This document shows positions 1 through 10,760 of a stretch of DNA of 64,000 nucleotides, one piece after another. Position numbers and translations under genes: made by a program. The stretch comes from Nocardia higoensis NBRC 100133 (lineage in GTDB: Bacteria > Actinomycetota > Actinomycetes > Mycobacteriales > Mycobacteriaceae). The notes beneath the pieces are model-generated. The model saw only the letters and a program-made list of their open reading frames with translations, did no database searches and was not told where the DNA came from. The stretch lies in contig NZ_BAGA01000102.1 in assembly GCF_000308595.1 (NCBI RefSeq), positions 62,001 through 126,000 on the forward strand, written 5' to 3'. The first letter of the stretch is position 1; every line of letters begins with the position of its first letter.

Positions 1-224
1 GGCAGCGTGGCCGGGCTCAGCGCGAGGATGACCCGACCGTCGGGCCACTTCTCCCCCGAGTTCGCGACCGCCGAGCGCACCCGGTCCCTGGACTCGGACA
101 GGGCCGTGTCGGGCAAACCGACGAGATGCACCGAGGGCAATCCTTGACCGATGTCGGCCTCTATCTCGACCAGCCGGCCGTCCACCCCGGCGACCGCGAC
201 CGAATGAGCACGCCCGAGCGCCAT
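1..224 (-). CDS. comM: ComM/YifB-family Mg-chelatase-like AAA+ ATPase (N-terminal part only)
   Basis: The minus strand reads from an ATG at 224 to the window edge and gives 74 residues starting MALGRAHSVAVAGVDG and passing through GLPSVHLVGLPDTALSESRD. This matches the N-terminal ChlI-like domain of ComM/YifB proteins, which are hexameric AAA+ helicases involved in natural transformation or recombination. The AAA+ core lies outside the window. Its ATG shares one base with the yraN stop codon (TGATG), so the two genes are translationally coupled, as in Rv2898c-Rv2897c of M. tuberculosis. Confidence 0.88.
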   Translation of the reverse strand, partial: MALGRAHSVAVAGVDGRLVEIEADIGQGLPSVHLVGLPDTALSESRDRVRSAVANSGEKWPDGRVILALSPATL

Positions 225-613
225 CAGAAGACCGCCTCGAGGTGTTCTATCCGCGGCCGCTGCCCAGGGGTCATCAACACCGACACCACATCGAAGCGGA
301 TGTGCTGCCACGGTCCGTCCTGCTCGGCGAGCCACAGCAACGCCAGCCGGCGAATGCGCTGCTGCTTGCCGAACGTGACGGCTTCGGCGGGCGTGCCGTA
401 AGCCAGGCTCCTGCGGGTCTTCACCTCGACGAAGACGGTGGTCGCCGCGGCGCGCGCGATCAGGTCCAGCTCGCCGTAGCGGCATCGCCAGTTCCGCGCG
501 ACGATCTCCATGCCCGCGTCCCGCAGGAACCGGGCCGCCAGTTCTTCTCCTCGTGCGCCGAGCGCCTGTTTGTCTCCCACACGGCCTATCGTGGCCGTGC
601 CCGGCCCCGGCAC
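224..613 (-). CDS. YraN / UPF0102 family endonuclease-like protein
   Basis: The 129-residue protein has the UPF0102 pattern: an N-terminal helix (LGARGEELAARFLRDAG) followed by a restriction-endonuclease-like core. YGELDLIA (E48, D50) and VFVEVKTR (E63, K65) supply the acidic and lysine positions expected of a PD-(D/E)XK fold. The family's cellular role is unsettled; its constant position beside comM suggests DNA processing. The first residues (MPGPGTATIGRV) are outside the usual conserved region, so the real start may be a few codons downstream. It overlaps comM by one base. Confidence 0.88.
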   Translation of the reverse strand: MPGPGTATIGRVGDKQALGARGEELAARFLRDAGMEIVARNWRCRYGELDLIARAAATTVFVEVKTRRSLAYGTPAEAVTFGKQQRIRRLALLWLAEQDGPWQHIRFDVVSVLMTPGQRPRIEHLEAVF

Positions 614-680
614 AGGGGGCGCGACCTGGGCTTTTCAGCCACCCTGTGGACAACGGGGTGGCTGTGGACAACTACCGCGG

Positions 681-986
681 TTACTCGGGAAGCCGCAGGT
701 CGGGCTTCTCCAGCTCCTCGATATTGACGTCCTTGAAGGTGATGACCCGGACGTGCTTGACGAAGCGGGCGGGCCGGTACATGTCCCAGACCCAGGCGTC
801 GCTCATCCGCACTTCGAAGTACACCTCGCCGTCGGCGTTCTGCGGACGCAGCTCGACAGAATTGGCCAGGTAGAAGCGACGCTCGGTCTCCACCACGTAC
901 GAGAACTGGCCGACGATGTCCTTGTACTCGCGATACAGCGAGAGCTCCATCTCGGTTTCGTACTTCTCGAGGTCCTCGGCACTCAT
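681..986 (-). CDS. DUF2469 family small acidic protein (Rv2901c-like)
   Basis: This 101-residue protein starts at the ATG at 986 (MSAEDLEKYETEMELSLYRE). The open frame runs further upstream, but that part is unlike the family. The family is confined to actinobacteria, is well conserved and has no established activity. The protein is rich in aromatic and acidic residues (e.g. SDAWVWDMYRPARF) and has no signal peptide or membrane segment. It lies 46 bases after rnhB on the same strand, the M. tuberculosis order lepB-rnhB-Rv2901c, so cotranscription with rnhB is likely. Confidence 0.9.
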   Translation of the reverse strand: MSAEDLEKYETEMELSLYREYKDIVGQFSYVVETERRFYLANSVELRPQNADGEVYFEVRMSDAWVWDMYRPARFVKHVRVITFKDVNIEELEKPDLRLPE

Positions 987-1032
987 CGGGTGGGACGTCC
1001 TCCTTCTCGGCGCACTGCGTCGTATTCCGATA

Positions 1033-1788
1033 TCATCCCGCATGCGCCGATTCGGCAGCCACCCGGCTGTCCTCGACGCCGTCGGCGAGCACCTCGACCG
1101 CCTGGTCGACGGCGTCGCCGGGCCGCCGCGATCCCAGTCCCGCACGCACATTTCGCCAGGATCGGCGGTGCTCGGGACAGGGACCGAGCCGCTTCAACGC
1201 CGCGATGTGCTCGGATGTGTTGTAGCCCTTGTGGGCCGCGAAACCATACCCCGGATGGCGGCGGTCCATGTCGACCATGATCCGGTCCCGGGTGACCTTG
1301 GCGAGAATGCTGGCGGCCGCGATGCAGGCCGCGGTGGCGTCGCCGCCGATCACCGGCAGCGAGGGCACCGCGAGGCCCGGCACCCGGAAACCGTCGGTGA
1401 GCACATACCCCGGTCGCTGCCGAAGGCCGGCGACCGCTCGGCGCATGCCCTCGATATTGGCCACGTGGATGCCGATCGCGTCGACCTCCCAGGCCGGGAT
1501 CACCACCACCTCGTAAGCCAGCGCCAGCCTGGTGATCACCGGGAACAGCTGCTCACGCGTCGCCTCGGTGAGTTTCTTGGAGTCGTCGAGATCGGCCAGC
1601 CGGTCGTAGGCCTTGGGCGCGAGCAGGCAGGCCGCGACCACCAGCGGGCCGGCGCACGGGCCGCGGCCCGCCTCGTCCACTCCGGCCACCGGGCCGAGCC
1701 CACCGCGGATCAGCGCCGCTTCCAGCGTGCGCAGACCTCCCGCCTTGCGCATCACCATGCGCGGCGGCCACCCCGTTCGTACGGTCAC
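1033..1788 (-). CDS. rnhB: ribonuclease HII
   Basis: RNase HII cleaves the RNA strand of RNA-DNA hybrids and starts removal of single ribonucleotides from DNA. The 251-residue protein has the diagnostic GVDEAGRGPCAGP motif, with D38 and E39 as metal ligands, followed by DDSKKL and later AAASILAKVTRDR and HPGYGF. The first ~25 residues (MTVRTGWPPRMVMRKAGG) may begin at a later start codon. It lies 21 bases after lepB on the same strand, the usual lepB-rnhB arrangement. Confidence 0.95.
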   Translation of the reverse strand: MTVRTGWPPRMVMRKAGGLRTLEAALIRGGLGPVAGVDEAGRGPCAGPLVVAACLLAPKAYDRLADLDDSKKLTEATREQLFPVITRLALAYEVVVIPAWEVDAIGIHVANIEGMRRAVAGLRQRPGYVLTDGFRVPGLAVPSLPVIGGDATAACIAAASILAKVTRDRIMVDMDRRHPGYGFAAHKGYNTSEHIAALKRLGPCPEHRRSWRNVRAGLGSRRPGDAVDQAVEVLADGVEDSRVAAESAHAG

Positions 1789-1809
1789 TGTTGCGATTCT
1801 CCCCCGCGA

Positions 1810-2592
1810 TCAGTTGGACTGCGGGTCCTCGGATCGAATCGGGCCGATCCGGCCGGGCGGCCAGATCTTGAACACCGCCTTGCCACGGACATTGTCGATC
1901 GGCACGGTGCCCTGCCACTCGTCTCCGACGTGGGCCCGCGAATCCGCGGACTGGTTGCGGTTGTCGCCCATCACCCACAGGTTCCCCTCGGGCACCACGA
2001 CCGGGCCGAACACCCGGCCGGACGGGTAGGAAGCGTTCTGCTGCCCGGGAAGCCAGCGGAAATCGTTCTCGACGTACGGCTCGTCCAGCGCCTTGCCGTC
2101 GACCATCACCCGGCCCTCGGCGTCGCAGCACTGGACGGTCTGACCGCCGACCGCGATGACGCGCTTGACCAGATCGTTCTCATCGGGCGGCACCAGACCG
2201 AAGAAGGACAGGAAGTTCTGCAATCCGCGCACCACCGGGTTGTCCGAGCGGATGGACTGGTAGCGGGTGTTCCAGGATTCCGGGCCGACGAAGACCACCA
2301 CATCACCGGGCTCGGGGTCGGTGCTGTAGTAGCTGAGCTTCTGCACGTAGATGCGGTCGCCGATCTGCAGCGTCTCCTCCATCGACTGGGAGGGGATCAC
2401 ATACGGCCGGCCGACGAAGGTGACCATCAACGCGGCGATGACCGCGGCGATCACGACGAGAATCGGTAGTTCCTGCCAGAACGGCCGCTGGCTCTTGGCT
2501 TTTCGCGTCGCCTTGCGTCGGCTGCGGCGCCTGCCGCCCGCGCCTTCGTCGTCCGAATCGGACACTCGCACCGACCCACTTTCGTCTGCCAC
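1810..2592 (-). CDS. lepB: signal peptidase I
   Basis: The enzyme removes signal peptides from exported proteins at the outer face of the membrane. The 260-residue protein has a basic cytoplasmic N-terminus (RRRSRRKATRKAKSQR) and one membrane anchor at about residues 43-60. The catalytic Ser/Lys pair follows: S70 in PSQSM and K143 in LVKRVIAVGG. The conserved box GDNRNQSADSR is near the C-terminus. It is followed by rnhB and preceded by rplS with a hairpin between them, matching Rv2904c-Rv2902c. Confidence 0.96.
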   Translation of the reverse strand: MADESGSVRVSDSDDEGAGGRRRSRRKATRKAKSQRPFWQELPILVVIAAVIAALMVTFVGRPYVIPSQSMEETLQIGDRIYVQKLSYYSTDPEPGDVVVFVGPESWNTRYQSIRSDNPVVRGLQNFLSFFGLVPPDENDLVKRVIAVGGQTVQCCDAEGRVMVDGKALDEPYVENDFRWLPGQQNASYPSGRVFGPVVVPEGNLWVMGDNRNQSADSRAHVGDEWQGTVPIDNVRGKAVFKIWPPGRIGPIRSEDPQSN

Positions 2593-2606
2593 GCCGAACA
2601 GACTAG

Positions 2607-2637
2607 CCCGGCACCGGAACGTACGTCCGATGCCGGG
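2607..2637 (-). terminator. stem-loop between rplS and lepB
   Basis: CCCGGCA at 2607-2613 pairs perfectly with TGCCGGG at 2631-2637, and an inner GGA/TCC pair extends the helix. It lies downstream of the rplS stop and 15 bases before the lepB start. No T-run follows, which is common for actinobacterial terminators, so it may be a partial terminator or processing site rather than a full stop. Confidence 0.45.
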
Positions 2638-2676
2638 CCAGTCGAAGATCAGTTGTGCCCGTCGAAGGGCGAGCGC

Positions 2677-3018
2677 TCAGCGCTTCTCCTTGATCTTGGC
2701 AGCCTTGCCGCGCAGGTCGCGCAGGTAGTACAGCTTCGCGCGGCGGACATCACCGCGGGTCACGACGTCGATGTGGTCGATGTTGGGGCTGTGCACCGGG
2801 AAGGTGCGCTCGACGCCGACACCGAAGGACACCTTGCGCACGGTGAAGGTTTCGCGGATGCCACCACCCTGGCGACGGATCACGACGCCCTTGAAGACCT
2901 GGATGCGCTCCTTCGAGCCTTCGATGACCTTCACGTGCACGTTCAGGGTGTCGCCGGGACGGAAGTCCGGGACATCACTGCGCAGCGACTTTTCGTCGAC
3001 GAAGTCAAGGGTGTTCAT
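2677..3018 (-). CDS. rplS: 50S ribosomal protein L19
   Basis: The 113-residue protein (MNTLDFVDEKSLRSDVPDF...) is L19 over its whole length, including RPGDTLNVHVKVIEGSKERIQVFKGVVI and the basic C-terminus RDLRGKAAKIKEKR. L19 sits at the 30S-50S interface. Two ATGs lie six bases apart; the second (3018) is chosen because AGAAGG is well spaced from it and the family begins MNxLDFVD. The 5' leader is long (from about 3019 to over 3100), as is common for ribosomal protein genes. Confidence 0.97.
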   Translation of the reverse strand: MNTLDFVDEKSLRSDVPDFRPGDTLNVHVKVIEGSKERIQVFKGVVIRRQGGGIRETFTVRKVSFGVGVERTFPVHSPNIDHIDVVTRGDVRRAKLYYLRDLRGKAAKIKEKR

Positions 3019-3161
3019 TTTCATCCTTCTGGAGTTCGCGCGAACAGAGGACCCTGGCGGCACACACGTGCGCGACCGGTTCATGCTCCGAATTAGGGGA
3101 TGCTCCCGGGGTCGGAAAAGCGCCCAGGGCAACCCGAGCATTGTGCCAGATCAGCGGGGCA

Positions 3162-3176
3162 GGGCGAAAATCGCCC
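3162..3176 (-). terminator. short hairpin downstream of the membrane protein gene
   Basis: GGGCGA (3162-3167) and TCGCCC (3171-3176) form a six-base-pair stem with a three-base A/T loop. It lies 57 bases past the stop codon at 3233 and upstream of rplS. The stem is short and has no clear T-run, so it is a weak terminator candidate. Confidence 0.3.
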
Positions 3177-3232
3177 CATCTCCGGAGGCCCACGCCGGAT
3201 TCGGCGCCCACGCACCCGCGTCCTTCCCGTGC

Positions 3233-4198
3233 TCACGGTGGCGCCGATCCGGCCCGATCCCCGGCCCGCACGCCGTCGCGCACGCCGTCACCGTCGCCCG
3301 CCTCGCCGTGCGGCCCGGCCTCATCGTTCGGCCCCACCCCGGGCCGGTCCGCGGTCCACGGGAAGTGGTGCCGGTGCGGCGAGGGCGGGGCGGGCACCAC
3401 GGTGCGGCTGAGTTCGGCTTCGGCGGCCGTGCGCACGTGCTCGACGTCGGGCTTGCCCGCCACCAGATCCTGCACGAAGATCTTCGCCCGTATCACCGGC
3501 CTGCGGTAGCGGCGCTCCCGCACGATGGCGCGCGCCATCAGCCTGCGCCGATCGCCGTAGCGCCAGCGCGCCCACGGCGCGCCCGGCCTGCTCAGTCGCA
3601 GCGCCCCGACGAACAACAGCGGCGGGAAGAACATCCCGAACAAGCCGGTCCAGATCTTGCCCTTGGCGATGACGATCGCGGCCATCGCCAGGTTCGCGAA
3701 TGCGAAGCAGACCGCGACCACATGCCCCCACGTGCCGAGCGACTCACGGAAATCATTGATCTCGAGCAGCGAGAGCGGATGGAAGCCGAGCAACAACAAG
3801 CCCGTCACGGCCAGCGCGACGAAGACGGCGTCCACCGAGGTGCGGCCCTGTTCCTCCCAGTAGACATCGCGCAGGTAGTAGATCAGCGCGAACTCGTCGA
3901 GCACGAGCGCCGCGCCCACCCCGAACCCGATGGACAGCGCCGCGGCCACCGGAGTGGTCGCGTCGGCGAGAACGGCGACCATGCCGAGACCGGAACCGAG
4001 CACCAGGACGACGCCGAACACCATGTGGTGGATGTGCACGTCACCGGCGCGCAGGTTGCCCGGCCACCAGCGCACCTTCGCCCGGATCATCCGCACGCTG
4101 AGCCGGATGAACAGGAAGCCGAGGATGAAGCCGAGCAGGAAGCACAGCAGGGGCAACCGGCCGGTCGCGATCACGTCCTCTTCGAGCCACCGTCGCAT
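3233..4198 (-). CDS. conserved multi-pass integral membrane protein, function unknown
   Basis: I do not recognise a characterised family. From the ATG at 4198 (MRRWLEEDVIATGRLP; GGGAGGG about ten bases upstream) the protein has 321 residues. About six hydrophobic segments fill residues 15-220 (LLCFLLGFILGFLFI, HMVFGVVLVLGSGLGMVAVL, LSIGFGVGAALVLDEFALI, VFVALAVTGLLLLG, VVAVCFAFANLAMAAIVIA, GLFGMFFPPLLFVGAL). A basic cytoplasmic stretch and a disordered His/Pro/Gly/Asp-rich tail follow. The HIHHM at the start of the second membrane segment could bind metal, but that is speculation. It begins just after the tex hairpin. Confidence 0.85.
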   Translation of the reverse strand: MRRWLEEDVIATGRLPLLCFLLGFILGFLFIRLSVRMIRAKVRWWPGNLRAGDVHIHHMVFGVVLVLGSGLGMVAVLADATTPVAAALSIGFGVGAALVLDEFALIYYLRDVYWEEQGRTSVDAVFVALAVTGLLLLGFHPLSLLEINDFRESLGTWGHVVAVCFAFANLAMAAIVIAKGKIWTGLFGMFFPPLLFVGALRLSRPGAPWARWRYGDRRRLMARAIVRERRYRRPVIRAKIFVQDLVAGKPDVEHVRTAAEAELSRTVVPAPPSPHRHHFPWTADRPGVGPNDEAGPHGEAGDGDGVRDGVRAGDRAGSAPP

Positions 4199-4214
4199 GA
4201 CCGCCGATCCCTCC

Positions 4215-4244
4215 CCTCCGTAGCCGGGTTCCCGGCTACGGAGG
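4215..4244 (-). terminator. perfect 14-bp hairpin after tex
   Basis: CCTCCGTAGCCGGG (4215-4228) pairs without mismatch with CCCGGCTACGGAGG (4231-4244) around a two-base loop. It abuts the tex stop codon (4245-4247), and on the minus strand its end runs straight into the GGGGAGGG ribosome-binding region of the next gene. It could terminate tex transcripts or insulate translation of the downstream membrane protein. No T-run follows. Confidence 0.6.
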
Positions 4245-6677
<2,433 letters not shown>

Positions 6678-6798
6678 TAGCGGCTCCCCCGCCGGGGAGA
6701 TCGCTCCGCCTCGTGCGGGGCGTTTCCCGCCTGTTCGAGGCCGCGACCGACAGCGCGGCCGGACAGGCCTGCCGCGCCGAGGCGATCGATCCTCGGGC

Positions 6799-8463
6799 TC
6801 AACGGCTTTCGCGCTCGCGCAGGATGAAACGTTGCACCTTGCCGCTGGGCGTCTTGGGCAGGCTTTCCACGAAGTGCACGCGGCGCGGATAGGCGTGCGC
6901 GGCGAACTTCGTCTTCACCAGCCGCTGCAGTTCCTCGGCGAGTTCGGCGCTGCCCGCGGCTCCGCTGCGCAGCACGACGAACGCCTCGAGCACCTCGCCG
7001 CGCAGTTCGTCCGGCAGTCCGACCACCGCGGCCTCGACGACCTGCTCGTGCATCACCAGCACGCTCTCCACCTCGAACGGGCCGATGCGGTAGCCGGCCA
7101 TGATGATGACGTCGTCGTCGCGAGAGGAGAAGTGGTAGAAGCCGTCGGCGTCGCGCGAACCCGCGTCACCGGTCAGATACCAGCGGCCGTCGGCGGTGAA
7201 TCGTTGCGCGGTGCGTTCGGGCGCGTCGAGATAGCCGGCGAACCACATCAAGCGACTGTTTTCGGCGTCGATCGCCAGCCGTCCGACCACACCCGGCCCG
7301 ACCTCGACATCGGAGTCGTCGGCGAGCACCGAGCAGACCCAGCCGGGCAGCGGCTTGCCCATCGAACCGATCGGCGCGACCGAGTTCAGCTGGTCGTGCC
7401 AGGCATTGCAGATCACCATGCCGTGCTCGGTCTGGCCGTAGTGGTCGCGTACCGGCACACCGAGGGCGCGCGCCGACCAGGCGACCACATCGGGGGTGAG
7501 CGGCTCGCCCGCCGAGGATGCGCGGCGCAGGGTGATCTCCGCGGGGGTCGCGCTGTCGCCGGAGCGCAGCGCGCGGTAGACGGTCGGCGCGGCGGCGAAG
7601 TTGGTGACGCCGAAACGCTCGAGCACCTGCATGGTCAGGGCGGGCGAGAAGGGGGCGTGCAGCAACAGGCTGCGGGTGCCCGAGGCCAGCGGCGCGAGGA
7701 TCGCGTAGTACAGGCCGTAGGCCCAGCCCGGGTCGGCGGCGTTCCAGAACACGTCGTCGGGCCGGACGTCGAGGGCGAACTCCTGGTAGGCGTGGAAGGA
7801 TGCCAGCGCCCGGACCGGGATCGGCACGCCCTTCGGCGTGCCGGTGGTGCCACTGGTGAACAGCTGGACGAGCAGCCCGTCGCCGCCGACGGCGACCGCC
7901 TTCCCACACGGGTCGTCGGCGGTGTAGGCGTCGAGCAGTTCCGCGAACGCCAGTGGCTCGCGGACCGCCAGGCTCGGCGCCGGCTGCCCGGCCACGATCA
8001 GCCGCCACGGCACCTGCGCCGGGATGTCCTCGCCGGGCAACAGTTTGACTGCCTGGTCGGCGTCGGAGACGACCACCGCGGCGCGCGAGGACTCCAGCCG
8101 CATCGCAATGGCCGGCGGCGCGAAGGCGGTGAACAGCGGCACGTGCACCGCGCCGCGACGCCAGAGGCCCAGCAGCGCGACCACCAGATCCGCGGACTTG
8201 CCCATGAGCGTGGCGACCCGGTCGCCCGGGCCGACGCCCAGGTTCGCCAGCGCCGCGGCGAATCGCGCGGAGCGCTCGCGCAGCATGCCGTAGGTGAGAT
8301 CGGTCGACGACAGATCGGATTCGATCACCGTGAAGGCGACGGCGTGGGCGGGATGCCGGTCGCACAGCAACTCGGCCGCGCAGGCCCCGGGCCCGTCGTA
8401 GACCCGCAGGAACTCGCTCACACGCGCATCCATGTCCACCAGCGTGTTCACGTCGACGACCAT
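6799..8463 (-). CDS. acyl-CoA synthetase (AMP-forming, ANL superfamily)
   Basis: The 554-residue protein activates a carboxylic acid with ATP and CoA through an acyl-adenylate. The phosphate-binding loop is FTSGTTGTPKGVP (about 202-214). HYGQTEHG, the GDAGSRDADGFYHFSSRDDD hinge region and the C-terminal catalytic lysine K542 in PKTPSGKVQR are all present. The sequence resembles medium-chain/benzoate-type synthetases, but the acid is not evident. The start at 8463 has AAGGAG eight bases upstream; longer upstream frames are not conserved-looking. It is divergent from the GAF-LuxR regulator, which probably controls it. Confidence 0.92.
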   Translation of the reverse strand: MVVDVNTLVDMDARVSEFLRVYDGPGACAAELLCDRHPAHAVAFTVIESDLSSTDLTYGMLRERSARFAAALANLGVGPGDRVATLMGKSADLVVALLGLWRRGAVHVPLFTAFAPPAIAMRLESSRAAVVVSDADQAVKLLPGEDIPAQVPWRLIVAGQPAPSLAVREPLAFAELLDAYTADDPCGKAVAVGGDGLLVQLFTSGTTGTPKGVPIPVRALASFHAYQEFALDVRPDDVFWNAADPGWAYGLYYAILAPLASGTRSLLLHAPFSPALTMQVLERFGVTNFAAAPTVYRALRSGDSATPAEITLRRASSAGEPLTPDVVAWSARALGVPVRDHYGQTEHGMVICNAWHDQLNSVAPIGSMGKPLPGWVCSVLADDSDVEVGPGVVGRLAIDAENSRLMWFAGYLDAPERTAQRFTADGRWYLTGDAGSRDADGFYHFSSRDDDVIIMAGYRIGPFEVESVLVMHEQVVEAAVVGLPDELRGEVLEAFVVLRSGAAGSAELAEELQRLVKTKFAAHAYPRRVHFVESLPKTPSGKVQRFILRERESR

Positions 8464-8542
8464 CTCGGTCTCCTTCTCGGTAATGCCTCGGTAATGCGGA
8501 ATCTGTGTCGAATAGGATGTGGGTCTGATCACGTCGGCAACT

Positions 8543-8558
8543 ACCCCCGAAAAGGGGT
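8543..8558. promoter_or_regulatory. ACCCC-N6-GGGGT inverted repeat in a divergent promoter region
   Basis: The 103 bases between the acyl-CoA synthetase (start 8463) and the LuxR-type regulator (start 8567) contain ACCCC (8543-8547), six bases, then GGGGT (8554-8558). The repeat is eight bases before the TTG start of the regulator and its right arm overlaps the probable ribosome-binding site. It could be the regulator's own operator or an RNA hairpin limiting its translation. Confidence 0.4.
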
Positions 8559-8566
8559 GACAACTC

Positions 8567-9424
8567 TTGACAGCCATCCCCCTGCTCCGCCCACGCGACG
8601 GCGATGCTCTCCGCGCGGAGATCCGCTGGGTCGCCCGGGAGACGGCCGCACCGATCGTGTTCGGCGGCGAGGTACACGACGACACGCTGCTGCTCTCGGA
8701 GTTCGTCGGCACCAAGACCAACGGGCTGCGCGGGCTGCCGGTGCTGCGCAGTTCCGGATTGGGCGGCCGGGTGATGGACCTGCGACGCCCGGTTTCGCTG
8801 GCCGACTACCGCAACGCTCCCTCGATCACCCATCACTACGACGAACCCGTCACCGGCGAAGGCATCCGGTCGATGTTCGCGGTTCCGGTCATGGTCGGCG
8901 CGCATTCGCGCGCGGTGCTCTACGCGGCCACCCGGGGAGGGCCGCTGGGTGATCGCACCGCCGAGCTCATCGTGCGAGCGGGCAGGCGGCTGGCCACCGA
9001 GATCGCCGTGCGCGACGAGGTGGACCGCAGGCTGCGGATGCTGGACATCGTGTCCCCGGTGCACGCCACGCGCCCGGAGATGCTCGAGGAGTTGCGGGGC
9101 ATCCACGCGGAGCTACGCGGACTGGCGGCGGCGGTCGGTGACGACCGGATCCGGGAACGCCTGCACGGGATGTCCGCGCGGCTGATCCGGGTGATCACCG
9201 GCGAGCGCGCGGCCGACTCGTCGAACCTGCCGCAGCTGTCGCGGCGTGAGCTGGACGTGCTCTCCGAGGTGGCCTTGGGGTGCACGAATATCGAAGTCGC
9301 GCAACGTCTTTCGTTGAAGCCCGAAACCGTCAAGAGCTATCTGCGCAATGCCATGACCAAGCTCGACGCCCATTCCCGGCACGAGGCCGTCGTCACTGCC
9401 CGCCGCTTGGGACTGCTGCTCTAG
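8567..9424 (+). CDS. GAF-domain LuxR-type transcriptional regulator
   Basis: The 285-residue protein has a GAF-like sensory region (about 15-150, e.g. VFGGEVHDDTLLLSEFVG and SMFAVPVMVGAHSRAVLYAA) and a C-terminal LuxR helix-turn-helix (about 222-285: LSRRELDVLSEVALGCTNIE, then LKPETVKSYLRNAMTKL). It has no response-regulator receiver domain, so a small ligand probably controls it. The start is TTG at 8567 with GGGG about ten bases upstream. Divergence from the acyl-CoA synthetase suggests control of that gene, perhaps by a CoA ester. A strong hairpin follows the stop. Confidence 0.9.
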   Translation: MTAIPLLRPRDGDALRAEIRWVARETAAPIVFGGEVHDDTLLLSEFVGTKTNGLRGLPVLRSSGLGGRVMDLRRPVSLADYRNAPSITHHYDEPVTGEGIRSMFAVPVMVGAHSRAVLYAATRGGPLGDRTAELIVRAGRRLATEIAVRDEVDRRLRMLDIVSPVHATRPEMLEELRGIHAELRGLAAAVGDDRIRERLHGMSARLIRVITGERAADSSNLPQLSRRELDVLSEVALGCTNIEVAQRLSLKPETVKSYLRNAMTKLDAHSRHEAVVTARRLGLLL

Positions 9425-9452
9425 ACGCCGCGCAGACGCGCCTGCGCGGCGT
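9425..9452 (+). terminator. perfect 11-bp hairpin after the LuxR-type regulator gene
   Basis: ACGCCGCGCAG (9425-9435) and CTGCGCGGCGT (9442-9452) pair perfectly around a six-base loop, starting at the base after the TAG stop. There is no T-run, but the stem length and position make an intrinsic terminator the likely role. Confidence 0.65.
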
Positions 9453-9562
9453 AGTCGTGCACAGGGCCCGAGTAGTCCACAGGCGCCGACCGGGGAGTTC
9501 GGCGACCCCGCCGACCGTGCGATGATCGGTCGCATCCGATTCCGGGAGGGGGAGTTTCGATC

Positions 9563-10756
9563 ATGGGTGGGAACACGATTCGCAGCGCCGTCCGTGCTGT
9601 CGCCGCCGCGGCACTGGCCGCCACGCTGGCCGCCTGCGGGCTCGGGGCGGCGCACACGGAGGGCGGCCCGAGCGGCCCTCCGGACGCACCGATCCTCGAT
9701 CTGGCGGCGATCGAGAAGATCGATGTCGGCGACCACCGCGACATCGGCGTCACCGAGAGCGGGATCTACACCGTCACCCAAGACGCGGTGGTCGGCTTCG
9801 ACCCGGCCGGCGACCGGCAGTGGACGTTGCGCAAGGACGGCGACCGGCCCGATCCGGAACGCGTCGAACCGGTGCTCTTCGAGCCGGTATTGCTGGTCGG
9901 CTGGGAGAACACGCCGGGGCTGGTCGCCTACTCGACCGAGACCGGCGAAGAACTGTGGAGCACGCAGGCGCAGCAGTGGCTGCAGGGCGAGATCGTGGAC
10001 GGACGGGTGAGCTTCGCCGACGCGTACAGCGGGAAGCAGCGCTGGTCGGTCGAACTGGCCTCGTTCGGATGCCCGCACTCCGACGATCCACTCACCCCGG
10101 TATGGATCCGCGACGCCGTGCTCGTCCGGTGCTTCACGAGCACCGGTGCGGATGGCAGAGGCGCCGACCAGTGGGCGGCGGCGCTGAACTCGATCGACGG
10201 CACGACGCTGTGGCAGCGCCAACTCTCCGGCGGCGAGCACGTCGCGGTGGAATCGAGGAACACGCTGGCGATCGCGCACGAGGGCGGGGACACCGAGGTC
10301 GTCGACATCACCACGGGCGCGTCGATCGCGCACCGGCCCGCGGCGCCCGGCTCCCGATACCGGCTACCGAGGCCGGACGGGGTCTCGCTGGTCATGGACA
10401 GCACATTCCTCGACGAGAACACCGAAATGCGGTTGGAGGAGGCCGACGGCCGGGTGCGCTGGACAGCACCCCTGGATGAGAGGGAAGAGGTTCTGCCACT
10501 CACCCCCGCGGTCACCGGCAATGTCCTCCTGGCGAAGATGCAACGCAAATCCGGCGACAAGTCCGTTTCGCTGCTGGCCTACGACATGACCACCGGCACC
10601 CGCACCCTCGTGGCGGGGCCCGGGCCGAGCGTGCGCGACGAACAGCCGATTCTGACGATGTCGGTGCGACGGCAGAAGGTGTGGCCACAAACCGCGCCCT
10701 GGGGCCTGCTGATACCCGGCGAGGACGGCAGCGTGGCGGTCGTGCCCGCTCGGTGA
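9563..10756 (+). CDS. secreted lipoprotein with PQQ-like beta-propeller
   Basis: The 397-residue protein has a lipoprotein signal peptide: basic start (MGGNTIRSAVR), hydrophobic Ala/Leu stretch and lipobox LAAC with C25 as the acylated cysteine. The mature part shows repeated beta-propeller blades of the PQQ-enzyme type, such as GFDPAGDRQWTLRKDGD, YSTETGEELWSTQAQQ, NSIDGTTLWQRQLSGG and LEEADGRVRWTAPLDE. There is no evidence of enzymatic residues, so a binding or scaffold role outside the membrane is more likely. A purine-rich GGGAGGGGGAG precedes the start. M. tuberculosis has a different lipoprotein gene, lppW, at this place beside trmD. Confidence 0.85.
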   Translation: MGGNTIRSAVRAVAAAALAATLAACGLGAAHTEGGPSGPPDAPILDLAAIEKIDVGDHRDIGVTESGIYTVTQDAVVGFDPAGDRQWTLRKDGDRPDPERVEPVLFEPVLLVGWENTPGLVAYSTETGEELWSTQAQQWLQGEIVDGRVSFADAYSGKQRWSVELASFGCPHSDDPLTPVWIRDAVLVRCFTSTGADGRGADQWAAALNSIDGTTLWQRQLSGGEHVAVESRNTLAIAHEGGDTEVVDITTGASIAHRPAAPGSRYRLPRPDGVSLVMDSTFLDENTEMRLEEADGRVRWTAPLDEREEVLPLTPAVTGNVLLAKMQRKSGDKSVSLLAYDMTTGTRTLVAGPGPSVRDEQPILTMSVRRQKVWPQTAPWGLLIPGEDGSVAVVPAR

Positions 10757-10760
10757 CCGA

